From Flavihumibacter petaseus NBRC 106054 (GTDB lineage Bacteria > Bacteroidota > Bacteroidia > Chitinophagales > Chitinophagaceae): a stretch of DNA of 64,000 nt. The stretch spans positions 558,001-622,000 of the forward strand of contig NZ_BBWV01000004.1 of NCBI RefSeq assembly GCF_000974785.1. The letters run 5' to 3'. Shown here piece by piece: positions 1-7,910 of this stretch (position 1 is the stretch's first letter; the number at the start of each line of letters is the position of its first letter). The notes under the pieces are model-generated. The model ran no database searches, was not told the DNA's origin, and saw only the letters and a program-made list of their open reading frames with translations. A program made the translations under genes and the position numbers.

Positions 1-654
1 CCCTATAGCCTCGAAGGTTTCTGGGGAACTCACCTGGACCGCGCCTTACTGGGTAGTGACCATCTCTACAAGGGGGAAGGTGTACCCTTTGACCCCGAAG
101 GACTTGCCAGTACTATTCCTGCAATCGCCCAGGTGATCTTTGGCTATATGGTAGGGTCCTATATTCAGCAAAAAGGAAAGTCTGACGCCATGGTAGCGAA
201 CCTATTTGTTGCCGGAATGATTATGCTGCTGGCTGGCATGGCCTGGGGACTTGAATTCCCCATTAATAAGAAAATCTGGACCAGTTCCTACGTTTTATAT
301 ACAACGGGGCTCGCTACCCTGATCCTTGCAACCATGATCCAGCTTATTGAATTTCGCGGCTTGAAGGGCCCGTTAACACGCTTTTTTGATGTATTCGGGA
401 AAAACCCGCTTTTCATCTTTGTGATGAGTGCACTCATTCCAAAATCACTGGCTTTGATCCGTATACCTCACGGCCTGAACGAACAGGGGAAAATGACCTA
501 TACCAGCCCGTTGGGCTGGTTTTATGAAACAGTTTGTGCTCCGGTTTCAGCAAAACCTGAAAACGGGTCGTTGCTGTATGCGCTGATCTTCATTGGTTTC
601 ATGTGGTCGCTCGCCTGGTACATGGACCACCGGAAATGGTACGTAAAAGTGTAA
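1..654 (+). CDS. DUF5009/NagX-type membrane acyltransferase, 3' part only
   Basis: The frame is open from base 1, so the gene starts upstream of the window; 217 residues are visible. The stretch around residues 31-41 (DPEGLASTIPA) followed by several hydrophobic helices is typical of the inner-membrane family related to heparan-alpha-glucosaminide N-acetyltransferase (DUF5009, NagX), thought to move acyl groups onto amino sugars across the membrane. The C-terminus ends in a last helix and a basic tail (HRKWYVKV). It precedes a convergent glycan operon, so a role in sugar handling is plausible but is inference. The substrate cannot be told from the sequence. Confidence 0.85.
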   Translation, partial: PYSLEGFWGTHLDRALLGSDHLYKGEGVPFDPEGLASTIPAIAQVIFGYMVGSYIQQKGKSDAMVANLFVAGMIMLLAGMAWGLEFPINKKIWTSSYVLYTTGLATLILATMIQLIEFRGLKGPLTRFFDVFGKNPLFIFVMSALIPKSLALIRIPHGLNEQGKMTYTSPLGWFYETVCAPVSAKPENGSLLYALIFIGFMWSLAWYMDHRKWYVKV

Positions 655-758
655 ACTCCGGTTTGCCCCAGTCCTTAATTATTTCGTTTTGAAGTGAAGA
701 CACCCAATGAAAGGGGTGTTCCGCCTGTGTACCATCGTGTGCATGAAGCTCATCAATT

Positions 759-841
759 CTCCAAAAACACCCCAAATGTACTCCAACCATGCTCCAAACA
801 TCTTCCAAAAACTTTGGAGGATGTTTGGAGCATGATTGGAG
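759..841. repeat. 11-bp-phased CCAA/TTGG repeats forming a 29-bp inverted repeat
   Basis: CCAA starts at 761, 772, 783, 794 and 805, then its complement TTGG at 814, 825 and 836, always 11 bp apart. The inner part is an inverted repeat with 29-bp arms (781-809 and 813-841, 27 of 29 pairs) around a 3-nt loop. The 655-919 gap holds no convincing gene; it contains this element and the presumed promoter of the gene at 920. No T-run follows the stem, so it does not look like a simple terminator. An 11-bp pitch is near one helical turn, which would put all motifs on one face of the DNA. Confidence 0.85.
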
Positions 842-919
842 ATTCTTTGCAGATTGTTTGCGGCATGGTACTTGGTTTTTATCCGGATAATACATATTTT
901 GATAAAAACACATACTACT

Positions 920-1249
920 ATGGCAGTTAACCGACAAATGACCAGCCTGATTTCCGGGTTTTCCGGCCGGGTGGGTGACGTTTTGCTAAAGAATTATGGA
1001 GATAAAATTGTACTGAGTGCAATTCCCAAAATGACCAACCGGGTTTTGTCTGCAAAACAGCGGGAAAGGAATGAATTGATGCAGGAAGCTATACTTTTTG
1101 CCCAGGGCGCCATCGCCGACCCTCTGCGCAAAATGCAATTGGCATTGAAATTTGGAATCCCTGCCGGTAAAGTTTACCGGAAAATAATCTCCACGTATTT
1201 ATTGTGCAAAGGGGATGACGAGGTAATGAATAACCTTGTCGAAGTCTAA
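920..1249 (+). CDS. Small DUF6266-like protein
   Basis: 109 residues from ATG 920; an upstream ATG at 836 would read through the inverted repeat and is unlikely. The N-terminal G-F-S-G-R-V-G-D-V pattern, then a short basic stretch and a helical segment (KQRERNELMQEAILFAQ), resembles the start of DUF6266 proteins, a Bacteroidota-specific family of unknown function, but this protein is much shorter. No signal peptide is visible. The gene converges on the cytochrome gene and the two overlap by 4 nt (stop codons at 1247-1249 and 1246-1248). Family assignment is tentative. Confidence 0.7.
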   Translation: MAVNRQMTSLISGFSGRVGDVLLKNYGDKIVLSAIPKMTNRVLSAKQRERNELMQEAILFAQGAIADPLRKMQLALKFGIPAGKVYRKIISTYLLCKGDDEVMNNLVEV

Positions 1250-2643
1250 TATTTCACCTTACTGGTGTCTCCTTCCAGCATGGGAAGCCGGTAACCGCCG
1301 CTGTCAACCTGTGCAGAAGGGAATGCGTTCTTCAGCGTCAGCCAGTCTTTCTGACCAACTTCTGTCTGATACAGATATAGCTGGCGCAGTTGCGGAAGCT
1401 GACGTAATTGCAACACGCCGTTGGCAGTTACCCTGTTTCCCACCAGACTTATGCTATGCAGGTTTTTCAGCCCTTTCAAAGCGCCCAGCTGCTGATCGGT
1501 GAGACTGGTATGATTGAGCCGCAATTGCCGTAACTCAACGCACCGGGTAATTATTTTGATTGCCTCGTCAGTCAACTGGAAGTCTTCCACCCGCAGGTTC
1601 ACTACGTGATCTGCCAGCGGAGCCAGGAGAGAAAGGGTCTGCAGATCCTTTTTCATAACGCCCACAAAATTTACTGCGAGCCATCCACTTCCAGAGGCAA
1701 CAGGTATTACTGTAGCCCCTGCGTCCTGCAAAGCCCGGATCGCAGCCACCGGAGCAGGTCCGGGTGAAGGGGGCAATGCTGCATTGTCTACACCGGCCCC
1801 GGTTTCACCCTTTGCCAGACCTTCAAGTACTTTGCTGATCGCTGCATTAGGTTTAAGATCGCCGATCTTAGCCGTGGTTGAAGCGCCCGACTCTACCCAC
1901 CAGTGCAGCAATGCCACCTCTGCGTCCGTGAGCTGTGCTTTCTCCTTCGGGGGCATATGATCCTTTGATTCCAGCGGAAGTTCAAGTCTTTTGATCATCC
2001 CGCTTTCCCCTGGCTTACCGGGAACCAGTGACTTCCCTTCTTCTCCTCCACGCAGGATATATTTCATCGCATCCAATCGCAATTTGCCTTTCTGCTTGCT
2101 GCTGCCGTGACAATTGTAACAACGGGCCTCCAGTATCGGCTGCACCACACTGTTATATAGTAACACCGTATCCGGCTTTGGTAATTGCCGGATCACCGGT
2201 CCTTTAGTCTCAGCCTTTGCCATCAGTCCCTCCTCAATATATCCCTCGCCATGTGTCAGCGTACCACCCAGGTGCCCCGTAACGGTCAGCAGTAACAACA
2301 GGAGTATTGCCACAGGCCGGTTCAATTTCCATAACGGTTGTTTCTTAAACAGCAGGTACAACAAGGCTGCGATCACAGCCGTACTGATTCCCAACCAGCG
2401 ATGCCGGTTCAAAAACATTTCGTCATAGTCGCTGCCGGCTGCCAGCAACCACCCGCTGATGCAGGAGGCAATCGCGCTTAACATTCCCCAGAACAACAGC
2501 ATGGGAATCGACGGCCGAAGGCCTGCATACCTGGGCCTGATCGACAATAAAATAAACGCTGCAGCTACGAGCAGTATACCAATGGGCAGGTGCACCAGCA
2601 GCGGGTGAAGTCGCGCCAATAATCCGGATATCGTTAATAACAT
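1246..2643 (-). CDS. DUF2231 - c-type cytochrome (PSCyt1) - leucine-rich repeat membrane protein
   Basis: 465 residues. The N-terminus carries about four membrane helices of the DUF2231 type (LLARLHPLLVHLPIG near residue 8). A heme motif C-Y-N-C-H (about residues 175-179) lies in a Planctomycetes-type cytochrome domain with the usual P-G-x-P and MPP (M-P-P-K-E) signatures. The tail has LRR-like repeats (LRQLRLNHTSLTDQQLGALKGL). ATG 2643 is chosen because it lies 5 nt after the stop of the preceding gene; the longer reading overlaps that gene. It is last in the operon 12156-1246 and likely passes electrons in the envelope; donor and acceptor are unknown. Confidence 0.88.
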   Translation of the reverse strand: MLLTISGLLARLHPLLVHLPIGILLVAAAFILLSIRPRYAGLRPSIPMLLFWGMLSAIASCISGWLLAAGSDYDEMFLNRHRWLGISTAVIAALLYLLFKKQPLWKLNRPVAILLLLLLTVTGHLGGTLTHGEGYIEEGLMAKAETKGPVIRQLPKPDTVLLYNSVVQPILEARCYNCHGSSKQKGKLRLDAMKYILRGGEEGKSLVPGKPGESGMIKRLELPLESKDHMPPKEKAQLTDAEVALLHWWVESGASTTAKIGDLKPNAAISKVLEGLAKGETGAGVDNAALPPSPGPAPVAAIRALQDAGATVIPVASGSGWLAVNFVGVMKKDLQTLSLLAPLADHVVNLRVEDFQLTDEAIKIITRCVELRQLRLNHTSLTDQQLGALKGLKNLHSISLVGNRVTANGVLQLRQLPQLRQLYLYQTEVGQKDWLTLKNAFPSAQVDSGGYRLPMLEGDTSKVKY

Positions 2644-2648
2644 GAAAG

Positions 2649-3590
2649 TCAGGAATAACGTTTTTTCAGCAATTGCATCATATAAACATTCACCGCCCAC
2701 TGATCACTCAGCGGTTTTCGGGTATAGGGTTCTGTAGGCATATAGTCGGGAGGGCCGAACTCTGTAAGAATGGTCATCCTTTCGCCACGCTTTTTCCTGC
2801 GTTCCACGATTGTATCCCACCATTTCAGGTGCTGTTCAACTGTCGCTTTCCATTCCGGTGCACGGGGATCATTTACCTGCGGACCTTCGGGATGCCCTAC
2901 CCTGGCGTGAATATGACCAGCACGCTCCAATGCGAGCGCCACCGCCTCAGGCTGATCGGCGAGCAAACTCTCATGAACATTACACCAGTGTGACACATCA
3001 AAAGTGATTTGCAGTGCCGGGTTCTTTTCAAGGAATTGACGGGCCACATGCGCAGCAAAAAGAATCCTGCTGCGATGTGTTTCATGATAGATCGGCACCC
3101 CGGTTGTCCTGGATTGTTCAGTCGTAAACGTGATAAACTCCTGGTTTGCTGTCAATGGAAAATGATCGCGACCAGAATGGCAGTTAATGTATAAAGGTTT
3201 GAGTTGCGCATGAGTAGTCGCCGCTTTAACCTGCTCCTTGAAATAACTGAGGTGCGCAGCAGGTTCATTCTGGTAACCTCCACAGAGGAAACCAACTTTC
3301 AGCTGATGACGCTGCAGTGCTGCGGACCATGCGTCCTGGTCCTTTTTATCGCCCGGCCACCAGATCTCGATTCCGTCATAACCTTCCTTTTTTGCTGCGG
3401 CACAAAATGCATCAGCATTACCTTCAAATCCCCAGTTGGTTGCGAGTATCAGCAATTCAAATCCCGGTGCACCCGAGTGCTGCGGAGGTGGCACAGCAAA
3501 GGCATTCGCATAAGTTTCAAGACTGGCCAGCGTCAGCGCGGCGGTGGTACCTGCAGCTGCCTGCAGGAATTTCTTACGGTTCATAGTCAT
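2649..3590 (-). CDS. Secreted sugar phosphate isomerase/epimerase-like TIM barrel
   Basis: 313 residues with an export signal (NRKKFLQAAAG then an Ala/Thr-rich core) and a xylose-isomerase-like TIM barrel. Metal-site residues typical of the fold can be seen in FDVSHW and in the E-F-G-P-P segment near the end (TILTEFGPPDY). Such periplasmic barrels accompany DUF1501/DUF1553 genes in other bacteria and often act on oxidised or 3-keto sugars; that link is inference here. ATG 3590 (or 3584) follows the DUF1501 stop (3593-3595) directly; the TTG at 3596 is less likely. Translationally coupled operon member. Confidence 0.88.
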   Translation of the reverse strand: MTMNRKKFLQAAAGTTAALTLASLETYANAFAVPPPQHSGAPGFELLILATNWGFEGNADAFCAAAKKEGYDGIEIWWPGDKKDQDAWSAALQRHQLKVGFLCGGYQNEPAAHLSYFKEQVKAATTHAQLKPLYINCHSGRDHFPLTANQEFITFTTEQSRTTGVPIYHETHRSRILFAAHVARQFLEKNPALQITFDVSHWCNVHESLLADQPEAVALALERAGHIHARVGHPEGPQVNDPRAPEWKATVEQHLKWWDTIVERRKKRGERMTILTEFGPPDYMPTEPYTRKPLSDQWAVNVYMMQLLKKRYS

Positions 3591-3592
3591 GT

Positions 3593-5107
3593 TCAAGCAA
3601 TAATTTCCCGGATTACTTTGCCGCCAACATCCGTTAACCGGAAAGGCCTGCCCTGGAAAGGATATGTAAAGTTTTCGTGATTAAATCCAAGCTGATTCAG
3701 AATAGTCGCCTGTATATCAAACGCATCTACCTTGCCGCTTACCGCACTATACCCGATTTCGTCTGTTTCCCCATGGGTATAGCCCTTTTTGATACCACCA
3801 CCGGCCATCCAGATAGTAAACGCTTCCGTATGGTGATCGCGGCCTTTGAAAGGATTCTGAACACCGTTACGGTTCTCCATCATAGGGGTTCTGCCGAATT
3901 CACCACCCCAAACAACAAGCGTTTCTTCCAGCAATCCTCTTTGTTTGAGATCAAGCAACAATGCCGTCATGCATTTGTCTACACTTCTGTATTTATTGAT
4001 CATGCCCAGGTTAAGGGAATTGCCGGCGTGATCACCGTGGGCATCCCATCCCCAGTCAAACAACTGTACAAAACGAACACCCTTCTCTACCAGTTTTCTC
4101 GCCAGCAGCACATTGTTCGCGAGGCAGGCTTCCCCTTTACGGGTGCCATACATTTCATGGATATAATCCGGTTCATCATTGATGTTCATTACTTCAGGCG
4201 CCGTGATCTGCATCCTGTAAGCCATTTCGTATTGTGAGATCCGGCTCAGGATCTCCGGGTCATGATAATTTTTATACTCCTGCTGGTTCGCTTCATTGAT
4301 AGCATCGATACTGGCTTTCCGCAGGTCCCGGTTCATGCCTTTAGGGTCGTTGATGAAGAGTACGGGGTCTCCTTCACTGCGGCATTGCACCCCCTGGTAT
4401 ACCGACGGTAAAAAGCCGCTGCCCCAAACTGATTTTCCGGCATCAGGAAAACTGCCGCCACTGGTCAGCACCACAAATCCGGGCAGGTTCTGATTTTCAG
4501 TTCCCAGGCCATAGGTTACCCAGCTTCCCATACTCGGCCTTCCTAACCGTGGACTTCCCGTATGCATCAGCAATTGTGCGGGTGCATGGTTGAACTGGTC
4601 AGTTGTGACCGCCTTCAGGAAACAGACATCATCAGCCATGGTGGAGAAATGGGGCAGGTGTTCACTGATCCAGGCCCGGCTATCGCCATGCTGAGCGAAT
4701 TTCGCCTGCGGCCCCAGCATTTTCGGAACACCCTTGATAAAGGCAAACTGTTTTCCGGCAAGCAGGCTCGGCGGACAATCCTGGCCGTCCATCTTCATGA
4801 GCTCCGGTTTAAAATCAAACAGCTCAAGCTGTGAAGGTGCGCCAGCCATGTGGAGGTAAATGACACTCCTGGCCTTGCCGGCAAACGGCGGAGATTTGGG
4901 CAGCAATGGCCTGGCCGGATCAAATGCAATCGCCGGCTCCGCATTTCCAGCGGCGTTGCTACCACAACCGCCGAGCAATGAACCGATCGCCAGCGCCCCC
5001 AGCCCCATAGCAGACTCCTTCAGGAAATGCCGGCGGGTATGCATACGCATCTGCGCCGCAGCAGCTTCCTTCAGCAATCGTTGATTGATCATATCCTGTT
5101 TCGTCAT
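3593..5107 (-). CDS. DUF1501 family protein, Tat-exported lipoprotein
   Basis: 504 residues. The N-terminus has a twin-arginine motif (TRRHFLKES, about residues 24-32), a hydrophobic stretch and a lipobox-like LLGGC, so it is probably exported folded and lipid-anchored. The body matches DUF1501, a sulfatase/alkaline-phosphatase-fold family: FDWGWDAHGDH, LVVWGGEFGRTP and GRDHHTEAFTIWMAGGG are characteristic. The enzymatic activity of the family is not established. It lies 5 nt downstream of the DUF1553 cytochrome gene, the pairing common in Planctomycetes, where the two are thought to work together in the envelope. Confidence 0.93.
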   Translation of the reverse strand: MTKQDMINQRLLKEAAAAQMRMHTRRHFLKESAMGLGALAIGSLLGGCGSNAAGNAEPAIAFDPARPLLPKSPPFAGKARSVIYLHMAGAPSQLELFDFKPELMKMDGQDCPPSLLAGKQFAFIKGVPKMLGPQAKFAQHGDSRAWISEHLPHFSTMADDVCFLKAVTTDQFNHAPAQLLMHTGSPRLGRPSMGSWVTYGLGTENQNLPGFVVLTSGGSFPDAGKSVWGSGFLPSVYQGVQCRSEGDPVLFINDPKGMNRDLRKASIDAINEANQQEYKNYHDPEILSRISQYEMAYRMQITAPEVMNINDEPDYIHEMYGTRKGEACLANNVLLARKLVEKGVRFVQLFDWGWDAHGDHAGNSLNLGMINKYRSVDKCMTALLLDLKQRGLLEETLVVWGGEFGRTPMMENRNGVQNPFKGRDHHTEAFTIWMAGGGIKKGYTHGETDEIGYSAVSGKVDAFDIQATILNQLGFNHENFTYPFQGRPFRLTDVGGKVIREIIA

Positions 5108-5112
5108 CGCGA

Positions 5113-7857
5113 CTAATTTTTGGTGATGGTTTCGTCAAGATTTAAAAGGGCATTCGCTACTATAGTCAACGCTGCAGTTTCCGCCATTTCCTTTGGTTCA
5201 CCGGTTGCTTCTTTTTTGCTGAGCAAAGCAGCCGCTTCTTCGGGCGATTTAGTATAAACCTCCAGTGATTGCTGATACAACCGCTGAAGGGTTTTCAATT
5301 TTTCGGCCGGAATGGATTTGAAGAAAAGCAAATTGTAGCCTGCCGTAATTCTGGCTGATGGATCTTTTGATGCAGCAGATGATATCATGCGTAATGCATA
5401 ATGCCGCGACATGTCCAGGTATGCTGAATCGTTCAGCGTCGTTAATGCCTGCAACGGCGTGTTCGTCCGGATACGCCGGGCTGCACACACTACACGCTGT
5501 GCACCGTCAAAACTGATCATGGAAGGATATGGCGACGTTCGCTTCCAGTAAGTATAAACAGCACGGCGATACTGATCCTCGCCGGCACTTTGCTGCCAGC
5601 GGGCACCATTATATGGCGAATTCCAGATACCGTCCGGCTGCCAGGGCATAACACCCGGGCCATACATCTTTGTACTGAGGAGTCCGCTTACACAAAGCGC
5701 CTGATCACGGAGCTGTTCTGCACTCAGGCGCAGCCTCGGTCCTCTGGCAAGCAGCTTGTTGTATTGATCATCACCGGCAGATTCAGACCAACGGGAATCC
5801 TGTTGATAGGTGCTGCTCAGCACGATTTCCCTGAGCAGTTTTTTCAGGCTCCACTGGTAATCATGCATCAACTGATAACTCAGGTAATCGAGCAATGCCT
5901 GATGCGAGGGTGTTAGTCCCTGTGTGCCCATATCTTCCAGCGTCTCAACAATACCGGTTCCGAAGAGTTGTTCCCACAAGCGGTTTACAATAGTGCGGCT
6001 TACCAGCGGATGTTGTGGGCTTGTCATCCACATTGCCAGTCCCAGACGATTGGAGGGCGCTGATGATGATTGTGCGAACCGTAAACTGGCAGGTACCGCG
6101 GGTTGCACTTCCTTACCCGGCGTATGCCGATTGCCTCTTTCAAAAACTACATTCTTTCTTTTCCAGTTGTCCGGATTTTCCAGCATGATCGGGGTGCCGG
6201 AGAGCTCCATCCTGAGCAGTCTTGTGTAGGTATTTTTAATCTCAGTATATCCCGGCAAGGTTTTTCCGGGTAATCCACGATGAAATGCCATCCAGTCAAA
6301 GGATATCACAAAATCATCGGGTTTCAACCCTCCTCCTGTATTCCTGTATTGTATAAACACATCGTGAATGCCCTGTTGTTCCGGATATTCAAACACTACT
6401 GTCTGGGCGCGGTCGGAAGGTTTGACGGACATTGTTGCGAAAGCAGGTCCGTCAGCTTTGTCCAGCCTGAACACCAACTGGCCACCAGGTTTATTGGAGT
6501 AAAAACGGAGAATACCTTCTGATGCATTATTGAGATCAATATTCCGTAAACGGGCGATACCGTTTTGCTGAACGGAAAGGTTAACATTATTATTGGCAAT
6601 TACAGCATGTTGCAGGCTGTCGGCGGTTGTTGCATTGACCGCGGGCTGGTAGGAGCGCAACAATAACTTCACCCTTGCGGCTTCTGTGTCACCACCCGCT
6701 TTTCGCGTCCAGTTCACTACTGCATCAATTTCGGGTTTCACACTGTCGGGAAACTGACGCAGCAACGGAAACTCACCCGGCACATCTTCATCCCTGCCGT
6801 TATTGTAATAAGCGAGGAACTGGTAATATTCCTCATGACGGAAAGGATCGTAGGGATGGCTATGACATTGTACGCACGCGAAGGTGGTTCCCATCAACCC
6901 TTCCCATACCGTATTGACCCGATCCATATTGGCAGAATTGCGAAACTCTTCATTGTCTGTGCCACCTTCATCATTACTCATGGCATTACGCTGAAAAGCA
7001 GTTGCAATCAGCTGATCCTCCGTAGGATCCGGCAAAAGGTCACCTGCCACCTGCTCTATGATGAACTGATTATAGGGCATGTCACTGTTGAGCGCATTGA
7101 TCACCCAATCGCGATATTTCCAGATATTCCTGTGGCCGTCAGATTCATATCCTTTTGTATCAGCATAGCGTGCAATATCCAGCCACACCGATGCCCATCT
7201 TTCTCCGAAACGGGGAGAAGCAAGCAGGCTATCCACCAATTCACCATAGGCATTCTGATCACCGCCTTGCAGAAACTTTTGTGCGATAGTGTCATCAGGA
7301 TAAACACCGATCAGGTCAAGACTCACTCTCCGCAACAGATCAGCCTTGTCAGCACGGGGTGCCGCACTCAGATCGTGCGCCTTCAGCTTCTCCAGAACAA
7401 ACGCATCTATCGCATTGTTCCCACCTGAAACATCTGGTATTGTCTGCTGTTTAACCGGAAGATAAGCCCAGTGATCACCCCATTTCGCGCCCTGCTTCAC
7501 CCATTTTTTCAGCAGACTGATTTCTTCCTTCAAAAGCGCCTCGTGCTTGTAAGGCATTCTTTCTTCAGGATCTGTCAGGGTAAGCCTGCGGATCATTTCA
7601 CTGTGATCAGGATCGCCGGGAATGATGGCGGGTTTACCAGATTCGGTTGTGGCCAGCGCTTCTTCACGAAAAAGGAGACTGAAACCACCCTTAGCTTTCA
7701 CGCCACCGTGACAGCTTATACATTTTTTATTGATTATCGGCTTGATGTCGGTGCTGTAGTCAACTGCTTTTTCCGAAGTAAGAAATGCCGCCCCGATACC
7801 GGCTACCAGCAACACAGATACGGCGATTAAGATCTTTTTATTAGCAAGTCTGATCAT
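5113..7857 (-). CDS. PSCyt1-DUF1549-DUF1553 (PSD1-type) cytochrome protein
   Basis: 914 residues. One N-terminal membrane anchor (about 9-26), then a Planctomycete cytochrome C domain with heme motif C46-I-S-C-H50, a DUF1549 domain that contains a second motif C328-V-Q-C-H332 followed by HPYDPF, and a C-terminal DUF1553 domain (SRTIVNRLWEQLFG and TPLQALTTLND are typical). Domain order and length match the PSD1 families of Planctomycetes and Verrucomicrobia. It is cotranscribed with DUF1501. The family is periplasmic and of unknown catalysis; two heme sites imply electron transfer. Confidence 0.93.
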   Translation of the reverse strand: MIRLANKKILIAVSVLLVAGIGAAFLTSEKAVDYSTDIKPIINKKCISCHGGVKAKGGFSLLFREEALATTESGKPAIIPGDPDHSEMIRRLTLTDPEERMPYKHEALLKEEISLLKKWVKQGAKWGDHWAYLPVKQQTIPDVSGGNNAIDAFVLEKLKAHDLSAAPRADKADLLRRVSLDLIGVYPDDTIAQKFLQGGDQNAYGELVDSLLASPRFGERWASVWLDIARYADTKGYESDGHRNIWKYRDWVINALNSDMPYNQFIIEQVAGDLLPDPTEDQLIATAFQRNAMSNDEGGTDNEEFRNSANMDRVNTVWEGLMGTTFACVQCHSHPYDPFRHEEYYQFLAYYNNGRDEDVPGEFPLLRQFPDSVKPEIDAVVNWTRKAGGDTEAARVKLLLRSYQPAVNATTADSLQHAVIANNNVNLSVQQNGIARLRNIDLNNASEGILRFYSNKPGGQLVFRLDKADGPAFATMSVKPSDRAQTVVFEYPEQQGIHDVFIQYRNTGGGLKPDDFVISFDWMAFHRGLPGKTLPGYTEIKNTYTRLLRMELSGTPIMLENPDNWKRKNVVFERGNRHTPGKEVQPAVPASLRFAQSSSAPSNRLGLAMWMTSPQHPLVSRTIVNRLWEQLFGTGIVETLEDMGTQGLTPSHQALLDYLSYQLMHDYQWSLKKLLREIVLSSTYQQDSRWSESAGDDQYNKLLARGPRLRLSAEQLRDQALCVSGLLSTKMYGPGVMPWQPDGIWNSPYNGARWQQSAGEDQYRRAVYTYWKRTSPYPSMISFDGAQRVVCAARRIRTNTPLQALTTLNDSAYLDMSRHYALRMISSAASKDPSARITAGYNLLFFKSIPAEKLKTLQRLYQQSLEVYTKSPEEAAALLSKKEATGEPKEMAETAALTIVANALLNLDETITKN

Positions 7858-7910
7858 CTCTTAAAGTTACCCATTTTAAATGGCTGCCGGCTGTGCAACC
7901 GGTTGCGTCC

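Noticed and set aside
599-937. Open frames on both strands (599-937 minus, 694-930 plus) that share CSKH-x-P-K and LEDVWSM
   Set aside because: The shared peptide results from the palindromic 11-bp repeats; no start signals and no family resemblance.
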